From Plumapathes pennacea (Eukaryota; Cnidaria; Anthozoa; Antipatharia; Myriopathidae), in the NCBI GenBank assembly GCA_964036295.1, contig OZ038468.1, positions 3,592,501 to 3,656,500 of the forward strand: a stretch of DNA of 64,000 nt, read 5' to 3'. The position numbers and the translations under genes were made by a program. Below, piece after piece: positions 1-11,011 of the stretch. The notes under the pieces were generated by a model. That model was not told where the DNA came from and searched no databases. It saw only the letters and a program-made list of their open reading frames with translations. How positions within the stretch are numbered: position 1 is the first letter of the stretch; each line of letters opens with the position of its first letter.

Positions 1-557
1 CGGGCCAAAATGACTAACGAAATGAAGTTGTCTGGTCAAAACTTTTTGAAGAAAAGCGCCGAGAGTATAGTACTACACAAAAGCGTTGTTTATACGGACT
101 TGCGAACATTTTTGTGAAAGAACTGCGGCTCAATGGAAATTTGTTTAAAATCGCTTTGTCTATGCGCCCGCAACCTGTCAGCGTACGCCAACCACCACAT
201 TATATTAGGGTTACGTGACGTACTTACCGAACGAGAGGGAGTCTGGAACCTAATGACTAACAAGAAACGGTCCCAAATGAGCGTGTTTGTTCTTTTCTGT
301 CGCAAACGAGAACTACACCTGTACGACGACTGATTCGCTTATCCGAGGTAATTCTGGCTGGACTGATACCCTAACTCGCCTCTTAATCTAGACTTTGGTC
401 ACTTGTTTGTGCCAATCCAGAATGCTCCTTCGTGGTGGGGGATTTTGTTGCGGGAAATTTGAGACTTTGGCGGGAAGTCGGCATGTATCAAGAGAGTCTC
501 TTGCATGTATACAATCTCAGTATTTCACTCTGATTCCTGTTTTAGAACACACAAAAG
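1..557. other. 5' flank of the first gene, no gene recognised
   Basis: Only short unconvincing reading frames lie here (two overlapping ones on opposite strands around 90-333, one at 395-583). None shows a domain or a codon pattern that stands out. It probably holds the promoter and 5' UTR of the gene starting at 558, but I see no clear TATA box or other core element. Confidence 0.4.
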
Positions 558-3500
558 ATGGCCACATCTGTAGTCTACGATGATCTAGGGTTTGATGGTA
601 AGTTCGAACTACACGATAGAAGGTTTATACACATGCATCCCATATTATGCACCAGTCAATTGTAACACCCACCCTTCCCCCCCCTCGGGGAATGGTGGGG
701 CAATGTGGGGCATTTTTTTGTATTTGAAAGGTGTTTAAGTCCGAAGGGGTGGGGGATTTTCTCTTCATGATTCCTGCGGAGGTGGGGCTCAAGGTGGGAG
801 ATTTGACCAAAAATATGATGCAATGCGGCCTCGTCCAGTTCTGTGCAAAGCCTCTTTTGTAAAATTTTGCCAATGTTTGGCCCCTAAATGTGGGGGATTT
901 GTCAGCACATTATGTCCCATGGGGTGGGGGAATAGTCGATTATTGCAACAAAGAAAATCCATGTCCCCACCATTCCCCGAAATGGGGGGAGTGGGGGTTA
1001 CAATTGACTGGTGCATTATGCACATGAAGGAAAGGATCAGGTCAGATCATGACAAACTTTGTTATTTGCCCGTATTGTACTGTGAACGAATTTTTCATGA
1101 TTTACTCAACCCAGTGTATAGTATACTATATCACAAGATACGATTTACAAACAATAAATTGAGTAAACGATTTGTGTGACTAATTCCCGGTATCTTGGTA
1201 AATGATTTTTCACGATCATCTCACGGATAATGTGGAGATAGCTTTACCATGTATACACACTACTGTACTCTTATGTTCGTACGAATTTCCACACGATCCA
1301 TGCAACCATTGACCCTTCAAATGTTCCTTTAACTGTAGTGAATAGAACTCCAGGGTACATATACTATAAGCAATACTAAGATTAATCTTCTGTTTATTGT
1401 TATTAAAGGTGGAGGCATCAGCTATCCCCTTCCGGTAAGTTTATTTACTAGGTACATCTATCTGTGTCACATTTTGCAGTGTGCTACTGAACCGAAAACA
1501 GGAAGCAGTATTTTACAATCATTCTTTCTTTGGTCACATGAAGTTCAAAACATGCTCATGAAATGCTGAGAGCTAGTATTATTTTTTCTTGATTTAAGTG
1601 GGACCGCACTTGTTGTAACAAAAATAGAAAATCTGAGCCAGCAGAATGATAAGTGGTTTTACCCATTGTGACAGCACATGATGTGAACGAGCATGGCCTT
1701 GTGTTGGTTTCTTGCTTAAACTCTTTAAATATGTCTCATTCCGATATGTTTGAGACTTCCTTGGATCCTGCAAGCAACAGGGAGCTTTCAGAAATCGGAG
1801 CTGAAGAGGATTTTGGAGTAGTCAGTGGGCCTGTTGAGCCTTATCGTTTTGAGCTGATTGCACCAGAGGGTTATGAAGGACTGCTGCCTAGATTTTGGCT
1901 GGGTTTGAAAAATGGCCCTGTTTCCAATAGAGTGTTATTTCACAGATCCACCTGTGCCCAAATCAGAGCAAGGCACCCAGCAGAAAGTGTTAGTGGAACT
2001 GAACCAGCCCATTAAACCAGAAAACTTGATAATCAGGAAAGGAGACTTATTCAGCAAATTAGATAACATTGAAAAGAAACCATTTTCTAGCAATGCCACC
2101 TGTAGAGGACATACAAATCTCCCACGTGCTAGCGCTGTTCACATCATGTGACATCACACACATTTTAACCCTTTCACTTCCAAGTTCAAAATGCAGTTTC
2201 TCCCAACCATAAAAAAAGAAAATGTATGAGTGATGAAAAGAGAATTTATGTTTTAATCAGCTATCATTTAAGCAAGGTATTGAATGCCAAATTCTCCATA
2301 CATCATAATAATAAATATCTCTAGTGGTAGACTGAAAAGAGAAATCGAAGTTGATCACTTTTGGGTGTGAGAGAGCTAATTACGCAGAAGGCTTGTTACA
2401 CTTTTGTGATGAAATTTTCTGTTTTCATGTCCAAAAAAAAAAAAAGGAACAAAAATATCAGTTTCAAGGCCAAGCATGTTAAGGCATTACATTTAAACTT
2501 ATTTTTTAATATTTTATGACTCATATAATTACATGTCTTTTGTTCCTTGTGCTATTGGACCCTCCTAGTCAAAAGGTTGTAAGATTGAAAGAAGAGCTAT
2601 CAAGAGTGAATGAATGTTTATCTCAAAAAGATAAACTGATAGAGGATTTGCGAATGCAACTTGTACATACTGTAGTTCTATGTACTGTGTGCAACATGTT
2701 GACACCCAGTCTTGTTCTCTCAGTGTCAAAGAAGCTAGTCCATTGCTATCTCAGTGGTTGGCTTGCCAGTCTGCACATTCGTTTGGCATGATAATACAGC
2801 ACATGCATAACAAATGCTTATTTAATAAGAAATAGACCATTATAAAACTTAAGTTGAGGTACCCTTGCCTTTATCTCCACCTTTTGTTTTTTTAAGGACC
2901 AACAGACAGCAGATGAGCCTATGGAAATTGAGATCAGCGACGAATGTCTGCAGACTGCAGAAATGTGGAATATACAATATGAGTTCAGTTGCCTGTGGAA
3001 AAAGTTTGATCATTTGTCAAAGTCATGCTATCAGGTATCACGTAAATTAGCATGACATTCCTCCGTCTTTCCTAGTCTTTGGTTATAATTTATGAATACC
3101 CTACACCAAACACTGACACACAGGGTTGCAGTGTGGGTTTAGCAGATGCAAAGCTTTTAAAGCTCTCATTTAATCATATTCATTCATTCTCCTCAATCTG
3201 TACATGTACTCCTTCAGGTCCAACAACAAATTTAAAGTAAACCTGTATGCTTGAGTAAAATAGACCACAATGACTCTCTTAGCCTTAATTGTCTCTTACG
3301 GTATATACTAGCATCCTCTACACCAAGGAAAACAAGACACAAGTTTGGGGTCTGGCAGTCTTTAATGTATATAGATACACATTATATATTGAAACACTTA
3401 ATATATAACTGATGAAATAGAATAACTAAAACTAACATCCTTACAAACAAAACCAATCGAAAAACTAAATGAAACAGCTAAATACTATGAGACATAAAGA

Positions 3501-3996
3501 ACAAAATCACGACTGCCCTGAGGAGTGGGTGGGCGGGTAGAAAAACTATTACTACTGTATTTACTTCATAACTGCTCTGCTGAAGTTGCCAGATGCAATA
3601 GGCTCATACTCATGAGTACCACACTAAATCCTGATTGGCGAAACTTTCCTTGTGATCTTTTAGGTGGGACTTTGTGATCCTCAGGTGGAATCTTGTGATC
3701 CTAGTTGCAAAATTACTTGACCTTGGTCATTGACCCAGAGTAGCCCGAGTTCTAAGATCCTATTGATCAGTGTTCCTTAGCCCTGGTCTAGATATATATT
3801 AATAATTGTGATCATCAATATTCACTACATATGCATATCTATATGCATACCGCAAATATTTACACAAGCCTCAATATATTTCTACACTAAATTTTGCATT
3901 GCCCATTTTATGCCCTTGCTTGGGAATTCGATAAAACTATTCATCATCTGTTTGTTACGCTTTGCTCCACTCAGCCAAAGATAAATAATCTATTAT

Positions 3997-4028
<32 letters not shown>

Positions 4029-6408
4029 TTTTTTTTTTGTGTACTATTCCTGCAGACAATGTCAAGGGTGTTGGTCAGGTTGGTCACCCACACGTACCAC
4101 TTCACATTTACTTGTTCCCAACTTAGAGACCTAAATTTTTTTATTGGGTGCCGCTGTATTAAGCAAATGGATGCAGTACAAAATTCCAGTATTGGGGAGA
4201 TCAAGGAAAAGGCAACGATGATACAATCTCGCCTACAACAAATAGATAGAGAATCATTGGACGATTTTACATTGGAGCGTCTCAAAGACATTGAACAGTG
4301 CTTATCATGGATCACCTTCATATGCGAGGAATGTGTGATTGCTGACTTTAAATTACAGGTTTGTTTATGAACTATTGAATTGGGTTGGGTAGCTGGCGAG
4401 AGTAATGGTAAGAGTAATGTTTTTTTTTATCCCATGTGTTGTGTTTTTAAGGACCAAGCAGACAGACAGCAGACTGCAGAAACGTGGAAGAATGAGTTCA
4501 GTTACCTGAGGAAAAAGTTTGATCATTTGTCAAAGTCATACAATCAGGTATCATGTAAATTAGCATGACATTCCTCCATCTTTCTTAGTCTTTGGTTATA
4601 ATTTTTGAATACCATACACCAAACACTGACACACAGGGTTGTAGTGCAGGTCTAGCAGATGCAAAGCTTTTAAAGCTCTCATTTAATCATATTCATTCAT
4701 TCTCCTCTGTACATGTACTCCTTAAGGTCAAACAACAAAATTAAAGTAAACCTGTATGCTTGAGTAAAATAGACCACAATGACTCTCTTCTATTATTCTT
4801 TCTTTTTTTCTTTCTTTCTTTTTTTGTCTACTATTCCTGCAGGCAATGCCAAGGGTGTTGGTCATGTTGGTCACTTTCATGTGCAAGTCTACATCCCTTT
4901 TCCCCCAACCTATACAAAGTTTTGGTATTTGGTGCCGCTGTAATGAGCTGAAGGATGTGGTACAAAACTCCAGTATTGGGGAGATCAAGGAAAAGGCAAC
5001 GATGCTCAACGAGAAAATTCAATCTCACCTAGATGCTCATAGAGAATCATTGAACGATTTTACAACGGAGTGTCGCGAACAAATTGAGCAGTGCAATTCA
5101 TGTATCACCTCGATATGCGACGAATGTCTGATGGCTGACTTTATAAAACAGGTTTGTTTAAAAACTATTGAATTGGGTCGGGTAACTGGCAAATGGCCTC
5201 TAGTCTGAAACACGAACTGAAGCTAATTTTGTTCTTCCGTTTTATTCTGTGTTACTCCAAATATTTTTCAGTGTCACTCTTTCATGTTTCTAGAAGAAAA
5301 ACTTGACAATCTAGACATAAAGCGTTGAATTTAGTCAACTGGTGTGACGCGCTGTATACAACTGTTTCCTCAATATTTAAACGTCCCTTGGTCTTTATAA
5401 AAGCTCTGTATCGATACAGTAGTTTGTATGACTTAAGTTAGAAATGTCTTGAACATATTAGTGTAGAGCCTGGCGGGATGCATAACATCCAAGATAGCAT
5501 TTCATGACGTCACATGAAAACCTCCAATTGGTCCCTTCAAAGTAAAACCAATCACAAAATAGTTTGAATTCGGGTTGGTTCAAAGTGTTTCTACAGCCTG
5601 TGAAATTGGCACTGTTTGACTGGCTTGGTTTTCGAAAGTCATCTGAAAACATCTCTCACCTTGACCAAAGTGAGAACCATCACAAGAGTATAGTGACATT
5701 CAGAGACGGGCTTTTGGGCATTCCCTTCCATTGGAATAATTTGGTTGCAAACAGTGGTTGATTTGAGCAGTTTGATTTACTCCTTACATGTTTCACATTT
5801 CTCATTCTTTATAGAAACTCGCAAGATTGGTCACTTATGACCGAGAACTAAAGTTACCGTGTTGGAGCGGTGCAAAAGCTGTGGTAGACATCCCTTCAAC
5901 CTCCTGCTGTTCAATACGGACCTTGTGCATAATGCTGAGCCATGCATCCAAGTTCAAGGAGAACATGTGGATTTCAAAGGATGGGATTCCTATGGTGGCC
6001 AAGGCCACTGGCATGTCAGAGGATAAAGTAAAAGAACATTTCTGTTACCCTCAAACAGGTGACGGAAAAGACACGCTCAAACCCCTAGTGGATAACGGAC
6101 TTATCAGGTTCTTGTTTATGACAACAATCGAGCCTAATCAAGAAAAAGACAACCTTTCCGCTTTCTTCACTCTACTGCCGCATAATCCCATGATTAGTAA
6201 GGGGGAAGTATTCATGCTATGTATGAACTGGAAGGGAAAGAGCATTGGGCACTGCTTGCCCTGTGTAATCCTGCCAGACAAGCCCAATATTGTGGTTTGT
6301 GGCTGCGATGGCCATGATTTTGAAGATGTCTCTTCTTTATCTGTTTATGTATTGGAAAAAGAGCCATTTGCTAAGCTAATAGACCTTCCCACTGATTCAG
6401 ATGCATGA
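558..6408 (+). CDS. Unrecognised multi-exon gene with a tandemly duplicated exon pair and a possible papain-fold-like C-terminus
   Basis: Exons by splice sites and phase: 558-597, 1409-1434, 2576-2662 (weak signals), 2897-3034, 4056-4358, 4452-4547, 4843-5151, 5815-6408. Together they give about 530 residues in one frame. The protein starts MATSVVYDDLGFD, then has a short charged coiled-coil-like exon (VVRLKEELSRVNECL). Two diverged copies follow of a pair: an exon containing KKFDHLSKS and a ~100-residue exon containing SSIGEIKEKATM and DFT, with regularly spaced Cys. All these exons start and end in phase 0, so duplication keeps the frame. The ~198-residue last exon has CCSIRTLCIML near its start and GHCLPCVIL then CGCDGHDF later. 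That Cys, His, Asp order is compatible with a papain-fold peptidase but unproven. An alternative second exon may start at 1675, which fits the phase of exon 1. The last ten or so codons and the stop lie in a MITE (6380-6612). I do not recognise the family. Confidence 0.6.
637..1026. mobile_element. MITE-like element in intron 1 of the first gene
   Basis: The ends are inverted copies of about 35 bases: ATGCACCAGTCAATTGTAAC near 655 and GTTACAATTGACTGGTGCAT near 998. The inside is a run of GGGGGATTT-type motifs. There is no coding capacity for a transposase, so it is a non-autonomous element. Reading frames across it are accidental. Confidence 0.75.
1653..2151 (+). pseudogene. Open stretch of uncertain status, possibly a P2X7-C-terminus-like remnant or alternative exon
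   Basis: One frame is open from about 1653 to 2015 and contains an acidic stretch followed by GPVEPYRFELIAPEGYEG. This resembles the 'EPYxFEP' motif of P2X7-C-terminal-domain proteins that are common in coral genomes. The conserved Cys/His part that should follow is absent; from about 1912 the adjacent frame is open instead (KPENLIIRKGDLFSKLDN), which suggests a frameshift. A splice acceptor at 1674/1675 is phase-compatible with the first exon of the surrounding gene. It could therefore be an alternative exon or a decayed inserted gene. Confidence 0.35.
2164..2382. mobile_element. MITE, 'TTAACCCTTTCACTCCCAAG' family, copy 1
   Basis: It begins TTAACCCTTTCACTTCCAAG, continues with AAAATGCAGTTTCTCCCAACC and ends with the decayed inverse (GATCACTTTTGGGTGTGAGAG). 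The same layout recurs at 27772-27901, 55862-56073 and, inverted, at 58650-58862. It lies in an intron of the first gene. Confidence 0.75.
3290..3989. mobile_element. About 700-bp insertion in the first copy of the duplicated intron
   Basis: In unit 2 the sequence GACTCTCTT joins directly to CTATTATTC (near 4790). In unit 1 the same two words are separated by about 700 bases. The insert is AT-rich, has no long reading frame, and I could not find clear terminal repeats or a target-site duplication. It may be a non-autonomous element or a SINE-like sequence. Confidence 0.6.
3998..4038 (+). repeat. (CTTT)n microsatellite / polypyrimidine tract
   Basis: A CTTT run followed by poly-T sits immediately before the acceptor at 4055 and doubles as an extended polypyrimidine tract. 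A shorter version precedes the duplicate acceptor at 4842. Confidence 0.9.
5205..5520. mobile_element. Fragment of the repeat also inserted at 49640-50213
   Basis: Words such as AACACGAACTGAAGC, TTCTGTGTTACT, a later AATATTTAAACGTCC and CATGACGTCACATG occur in the same order and spacing at 49886-50205 (AACACGAAATGAAGC, TTCTATGTTACT, ATTCAAACGTCC, TATGACGTCACATG). Only part of the element seems present here. It lies in the last intron of the first gene. Confidence 0.5.
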
Positions 6409-6612
6409 TGGGTAATTGGGGCAAATAAACTGCATATCCATTCTTTTTTCTGATTGGTGCAGAGCACTTCAAATAATTGTCGTTTGAAAGCTTTAGTGGT
6501 TGTAGCCTGTGAGTGATTTCTCTTAAAACTGATACTTCTCACAGGCATCACCCCCGTGTTTCTATGTTCTTGCTCTGATTACCCATCATGCATCCAGATC
6601 TTGGAAGGGGTC
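6380..6612. mobile_element. MITE, 'GCATGATGGGTAATCAGGGC' family, overlapping the stop codon of the first gene
   Basis: The left end reads AATAGACC...GATGCATGATGGGTAATTGG; the right end is its inverse, ATTACCCATCATGCATCC...GGGGTC. The intact relative is at 59160-59400. The TGA stop of the upstream gene (6406-6408) is part of the left terminal repeat. Confidence 0.75.
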
Positions 6613-8313
6613 AGTTGGGTTCGTAATAGTTACAGTTTGTGTCTGTTAGACTATCTGAAAGATTTTATAGATTCAACAAAATGTAGATGCAGATGTAATT
6701 GGCATATCAGCTAATATTTCAGTAACATCTTATGTTATGATTGTCACGTGATTATAAATAGGATTACAGTTTCAGTTTGTTTCTTGTCACGCAACCAAGC
6801 TCAGATTCATTTTGTATTGCATCATCAATTATTCTTTGTCCCTTTGATTAGTGTAAAGATTCTATTCTCCTTTGTTTTAGTTGGAGACACTAAGGAAATG
6901 CCTATGATACTTTATGGGTTCTGTAATCAATAGATCTTTATTTTGTCTTCCGATATCTGCACGTACCGTTGTATCATTTAGTTAGTTGTAGTCTGGACTC
7001 CGTAGCAAGCAGATCGTCTTTATCAAGTTATCCTTGCTCAGAGGTTTTACTGCGTGGGTTAGATATGTAAGTACCCTTGCTTGTTTTCTTACCGTTTTTA
7101 TTGTAGTTTGGTAATCAGCGCCTTTTAAGTGATTTAGCTATCGTTTTGTTACCCTTTTTGTATGGCTAGCACACCGAGTCACGAACTTTGTTATTAGTTA
7201 TTCAAGTACCTTGTTTACTTGGAATTTAGTATCGCTTTTGCCTTATATTGTTATTATTGCTTTAGCGTTGCTATTTAGCCCCCTTTTACATGCTAATTAT
7301 GCTCAGTTTATCCTTTGTTACTTCATTGCGTGATACCACATGTTATTTTATATCACGTTGTTAGCGTTACATGATTACATTGCTTTGAATGGATCGCTTG
7401 TCTTAGCCTAACTAGTTTTCCTATTTGTAGTATTTAGTAGTAGTTTTATTAGTTATACGTTGTAATCCTTACTTTCAGTTTACGAGAAGTACGAATCCGA
7501 ATCATTGTGTTGGCACGGAATAAACCCCATTTGAGCCTTCCATCGCCTTCACTCGTTCATCTTTCGCTTCTTATGTAAATTATCCCCGCGTCAGCCACGA
7601 CAAATCCTGATTACTCTCGATAGTCGCCTGCTGCCGTTACATCTTATTTATGTGACAGCAATGCTGTTCATCTATTTATTTTCATAAGATGTTTCTCGGC
7701 TAACTAGGAAGCTTTGCACTTTTTATATCATACAAGCCACGGGGAAGGGGGATAATAGAGTCGCTGAAGTGTTGTGCACAAAATGGATGTTCAAAAGAAA
7801 GGATGAAAACGATGTGGACTGCGCGATAGTGCATGAAAAAGGAAATGACCATAACTTTCCCAAATCTGATAAGCAGCGGTAGGGGTTAAGATTGTACCAT
7901 TAAAACTTGGGCGTTATTGCTTTAGCCCTCGCCTAGTTGTCAATCTCTAATACGCTGGGTGATCTATTATTTCCCAAAGAGTGAAGTATCAAAGTATTTA
8001 TATTCTAAGTTTATAGTATTTTATAGTATTTCTTATATAGAGAATTATTAGAGATAAATTTTATACAGTGGAGTGCAATGGTGCCTGTCCACACTCTGTC
8101 AACTTCATAAGCCAGAAGTAAAATGTAGGCAATAAAAAAAAATGGAACTGTATTAATTCTTGTCTGCTTGTTGCAAATTTTATTTAAACTTTTTAAATGA
8201 TCCTGTGAGGAAAGATATTCCACACGACTACCATCAGTTTGATACAGTGGGTCCAGAGTTTTCTCGCTTGCCAATGAAGAGCGGGCAAAGGCGAACGGTG
8301 GTGAGGGAACCTC
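6613..8313. other. Intergenic, AT-rich, no gene seen
   Basis: Only short spurious reading frames are present (6748-6933, 8011-8274). The T-rich stretch around 6950-7450 could be 3' UTR or flanking DNA of the upstream gene. No structured element was recognised. Confidence 0.5.
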
Positions 8314-8442
8314 TGAGCGCGCGAGGTAGCAACCTCTTCCATGTTCTTCTCGCTCACGATCGCCATTGTGTCTGTCAAACTTTAACCAACCAGTGACAAA
8401 GGTCAGCTGAACTCATGGAATTGAGGTTGCTACCTTGTGCGC
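8314..8442. repeat. Short inverted repeat
   Basis: GCGCGCGAGGTAGCAACCTC near 8317 is mirrored by GAGGTTGCTACCTTGTGCGC near 8423, about 90 bases apart. It is probably a small MITE or its core. Confidence 0.55.
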
Positions 8443-8717
8443 CCAGAAGTCCTTTCTGCTCGCTTCGTCGTTCTTGTCGGAAAACTCTTGAAGTAGTAAT
8501 ATAAGGACCTCTGGAACCAGGGTATCAGTTTGAATAATTCATAACAGAATAAACAGAATAGCCGGAATAGCAGTTTCTGGCGGAATATATTGCACAGTCA
8601 TGTTCTTTTGGGTCTATTCGGGTGAGAAATTATGCGCCTGCGTTTAGCGGGTCGATCCTGTACATGAAATGTCTTGTCTCATCATGGCATTTGTCACTTC
8701 AGCTATTACGTTTTCAG

Positions 8718-9194
8718 AGCGCGTAACATGGGCCAGTATTTTACGAGTTGCTCGTATTTTTCCGAGCCCAGCCGCGGGGCAAGGAAAAATGGGCCACTCC
8801 ATTTTATATCCGCACCCCCACTATTAAGGGTTTGCTAAGGAGACCCCTTCGGATAATACATGATTGGTTGACCCCCTGGATATTTGAGAAGCTACCCCCA
8901 TGGAAAAACTGGGTTGGAGTGGTCTAATTGCACCTAATTTTATCTAATTTTACCTAATTTTACTTAATTTTACCTATAAAATTTTATCTAATTTTACTGA
9001 AACCGAACCACCTCTCCCACAGCCCCCCATGGATTTTGTCAGGGATTCACCCCCTTGAATATAAACCCCCATGGATTTTATGCTGGGACCCCTCCCCCAA
9101 GGATATCCACAACCTTCAATAGGGGGAGTGCACATAAAAAATGGAATGGCCCAATGCGAGTAACGAGTAAAATGCCGGCCCGTATTACGCGCTA
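8718..9194. mobile_element. Nested MITE pair
   Basis: The outer inverted ends of about 37 bases start near AGCGCGTAACATGGGCC and finish GGCCCGTATTACGCGCT. Inside, a second pair (CCACTCCATTTTATATCCGC near 8795 and AAAAAATGGAATGGCCC near 9137) brackets repeats of the TACCTAATTTTA type and CCCCCATGGATTTT. One hairpin element appears to sit inside another. Confidence 0.7.
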
Positions 9195-10150
9195 AACCAT
9201 CGACTGAGGGATTTATTATATGACTGTGACGTAGTTTTACCTTTATATAAAATATATTTCAGCAAACATAAAACGGAGACTTCGAGCAAAACTGTGTTCA
9301 TTCAATCCCAGGCAAAATGTGCGCACACTCATTTACACAAAGATTCACTTACAGCTTCCAATCCGGTCATCGATTTAAAAATCTTGACAGAGAAAATTAA
9401 AGAAGTTATGCCACCAAATGATCGAAGTTCAATTCAGATTAAATGTGCTGAGGTAAATGCGCTGGAGACGAAAATGCTTGCTTCGACAGAATAAATATTC
9501 AGCGAACAAACGTGCTTCGAGCAGTTAAAATCGATCACTTCGCTAAAACTTTTAACCATTTTTGTTCTTCAATAGCAAGCAGCTTTGTACTCAAAACAGG
9601 GTTTTTATTTTCTCGGAGTAGTTAAGGAATAAACACAAGAACAGAGCCAGCGAATGTGTACGTTGAAGGATCTGAAACTTTAACACAACTAGGATTTTTA
9701 CCGCCGACATGTTGTCAAGTTATAGATTATTAACAACTCACCGATTTCCTGCCTGGCTGTAGAAAGTTTAAGACCCCTTCCAGCAAAGGAACCACTCAAA
9801 ACAGTGTTCGTACACGGCGAAAATCATTTTGCAGTGTTTACAGTGACGGCATCGTGCGGAAAACTTTACGGAGTCAGAACTGCCGTTTGTCCATGGCGAT
9901 TGTTCGCTTTCCACCAACTGAACTGTGCTTTCCCTTCCTTGACAAATTATCCGGTAACAGTTTCTTTCGATGGAGGAGTCTTGTATCTGAAAAGTCATAG
10001 ACTTTCGTTGCACCGTTTTACGTTGCACTCAGAAAAATCTTTGCTTCATTTGTGATACGCGCGCGTCTAAACCGGTCAAACCGGTTTTCTACAGTGTACC
10101 GGCACTCTGTTGCGACCATATATGGTAAAACTACGTCACAGTCAAATAAT
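9195..10150. other. Gene-free stretch
   Basis: A 66-codon frame at 9294-9494 and overlapping frames around 9768-10055 have no recognisable domain, and opposite strands are open over the same bases. I see no splice-supported exon here. Confidence 0.4.
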
Positions 10151-10160
10151 TGTTTTAGTA

Positions 10161-10355
10161 AATACCACACAAGTTTAATAGCCAACTCCCAAATAGTTAT
10201 TTTATTTCCGACAAAATTGGGCCAAAATTGGGTTCGCGCGCCATTTTGTTTTACCGGCAGCCGCCGGGAGGTGAATAGCACTTGATATTCCGAGATTGAG
10301 GAGCCAATCAGAGCGCGCGAAAAGCACTATTCACTTGTGTGGTATATACTAATAA
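10161..10355. repeat. Inverted repeat around a CG-rich core
   Basis: TAAATACCACACAAGTTTAA near 10160 is mirrored by CACTTGTGTGGTATATACTA near 10331. The spacer contains a second imperfect pair (GGTGAATAGCACTTGATATT and AAAAGCACTATTCACTTG). It is probably a MITE. Confidence 0.5.
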
Positions 10356-10569
10356 AGGCTATTACTTTGTTTTCATAACGTGTTTCAATATTCTTGAGCC
10401 CCAAGTCAGTTGTTTTGTGCTGGGTGAGAGATGAGGTAAATTTAAAATTTAACTTCAGAAGGAACACTTGCAACCAAAGCAGATGATCAGAAGCAAGGCT
10501 GTATCCCGGGGGGAGAGGGGGGGGGACTCCCACATAGAAGCGACGCGGGGATCTCGTCAGTAATTTTCG

Positions 10570-10711
10570 TTTTAACCCCTACAGGTACCCCTAAGGGGAT
10601 TCGGCTTGACTTCGAAATAATGGGGACTTCAAAATTAACCAAGGTCGAAATAGTGGAATTCGGCTTGACTACGAAATTATGGGGACTTCGAATTAACCGA
10701 GTTCGACTGTA
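10570..10711. mobile_element. Right end of a pogo/Tigger-like DNA transposon, partly duplicated
   Basis: It ends TTCGAATTAACCGAGTTCGACTGTA, the classic terminal sequence type of pogo/Tigger elements. ATTCGGCTTGACT followed by CGAAATTATGGGGACTTC occurs twice about 65 bases apart, so the subterminal part is duplicated. No transposase frame lies nearby. Confidence 0.55.
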
Positions 10712-10850
10712 TATATTCTAAACAATACTGTGCAAGGGGGAAAAACTCGACAGACGAATTGATGCGGAATTTTTGATAAGAAACTCCGCGACTCGATCCG
10801 ACGCCCCGAGCGTGGACTTAGTAAGAAACGATGAAAGCAATAGAACTGCG

Positions 10851-10852
<2 letters not shown>

Positions 10853-10884
<32 letters not shown>
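10853..10884 (+). repeat. Poly-A tract
   Basis: A run of about 31 A residues after GCGGC. It explains the poly-Phe reading frame on the other strand and could mark the tail of an old retroposed copy, but I see no retrocopy. Confidence 0.9.
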
Positions 10885-10888
<4 letters not shown>

Positions 10889-11011
10889 GGAATAAGTCGT
10901 GAGCAACTTAAGAATAGGCAAAGTTACAAAAACATAAGGATGCGAAGACACTTTTTTCCGTGTAGAAGTAGCTCTACCTCCTCATATGTCCAATTTTGGA
11001 AATATAGCAAG

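Larger units (their letters stand above)
2890..5160 (+). repeat. Tandem duplication of an exon pair plus introns
   Basis: Unit 1 runs from the acceptor before 2897 to about 4440; unit 2 from about 4440 to 5160. Exons 2897-3034 and 4452-4547 match each other, as do 4056-4358 and 4843-5151. The introns match too: the sequences after the donors at 3035 and 4548 are near identical for well over 200 bases, including ACACCAAACACTGACACACA. Conserved introns imply a fairly recent genomic duplication rather than retroposition. Unit 1 is longer because of an insertion at 3290-3989. Confidence 0.85.

Noticed and set aside
823..1179. 118-codon plus-strand frame
   Set aside because: It runs through the inverted-repeat MITE at 637-1026; its composition comes from GGGGGATTT repeats.
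3894..4370. 158-codon frame starting at 3894
   Set aside because: Its first half is translated (CTTT)n microsatellite and poly-T; only the part after the acceptor at 4055 is an exon.
10718..10951. 77-codon minus-strand frame with a Phe run
   Set aside because: It is the translation of a poly-A tract with no further support.
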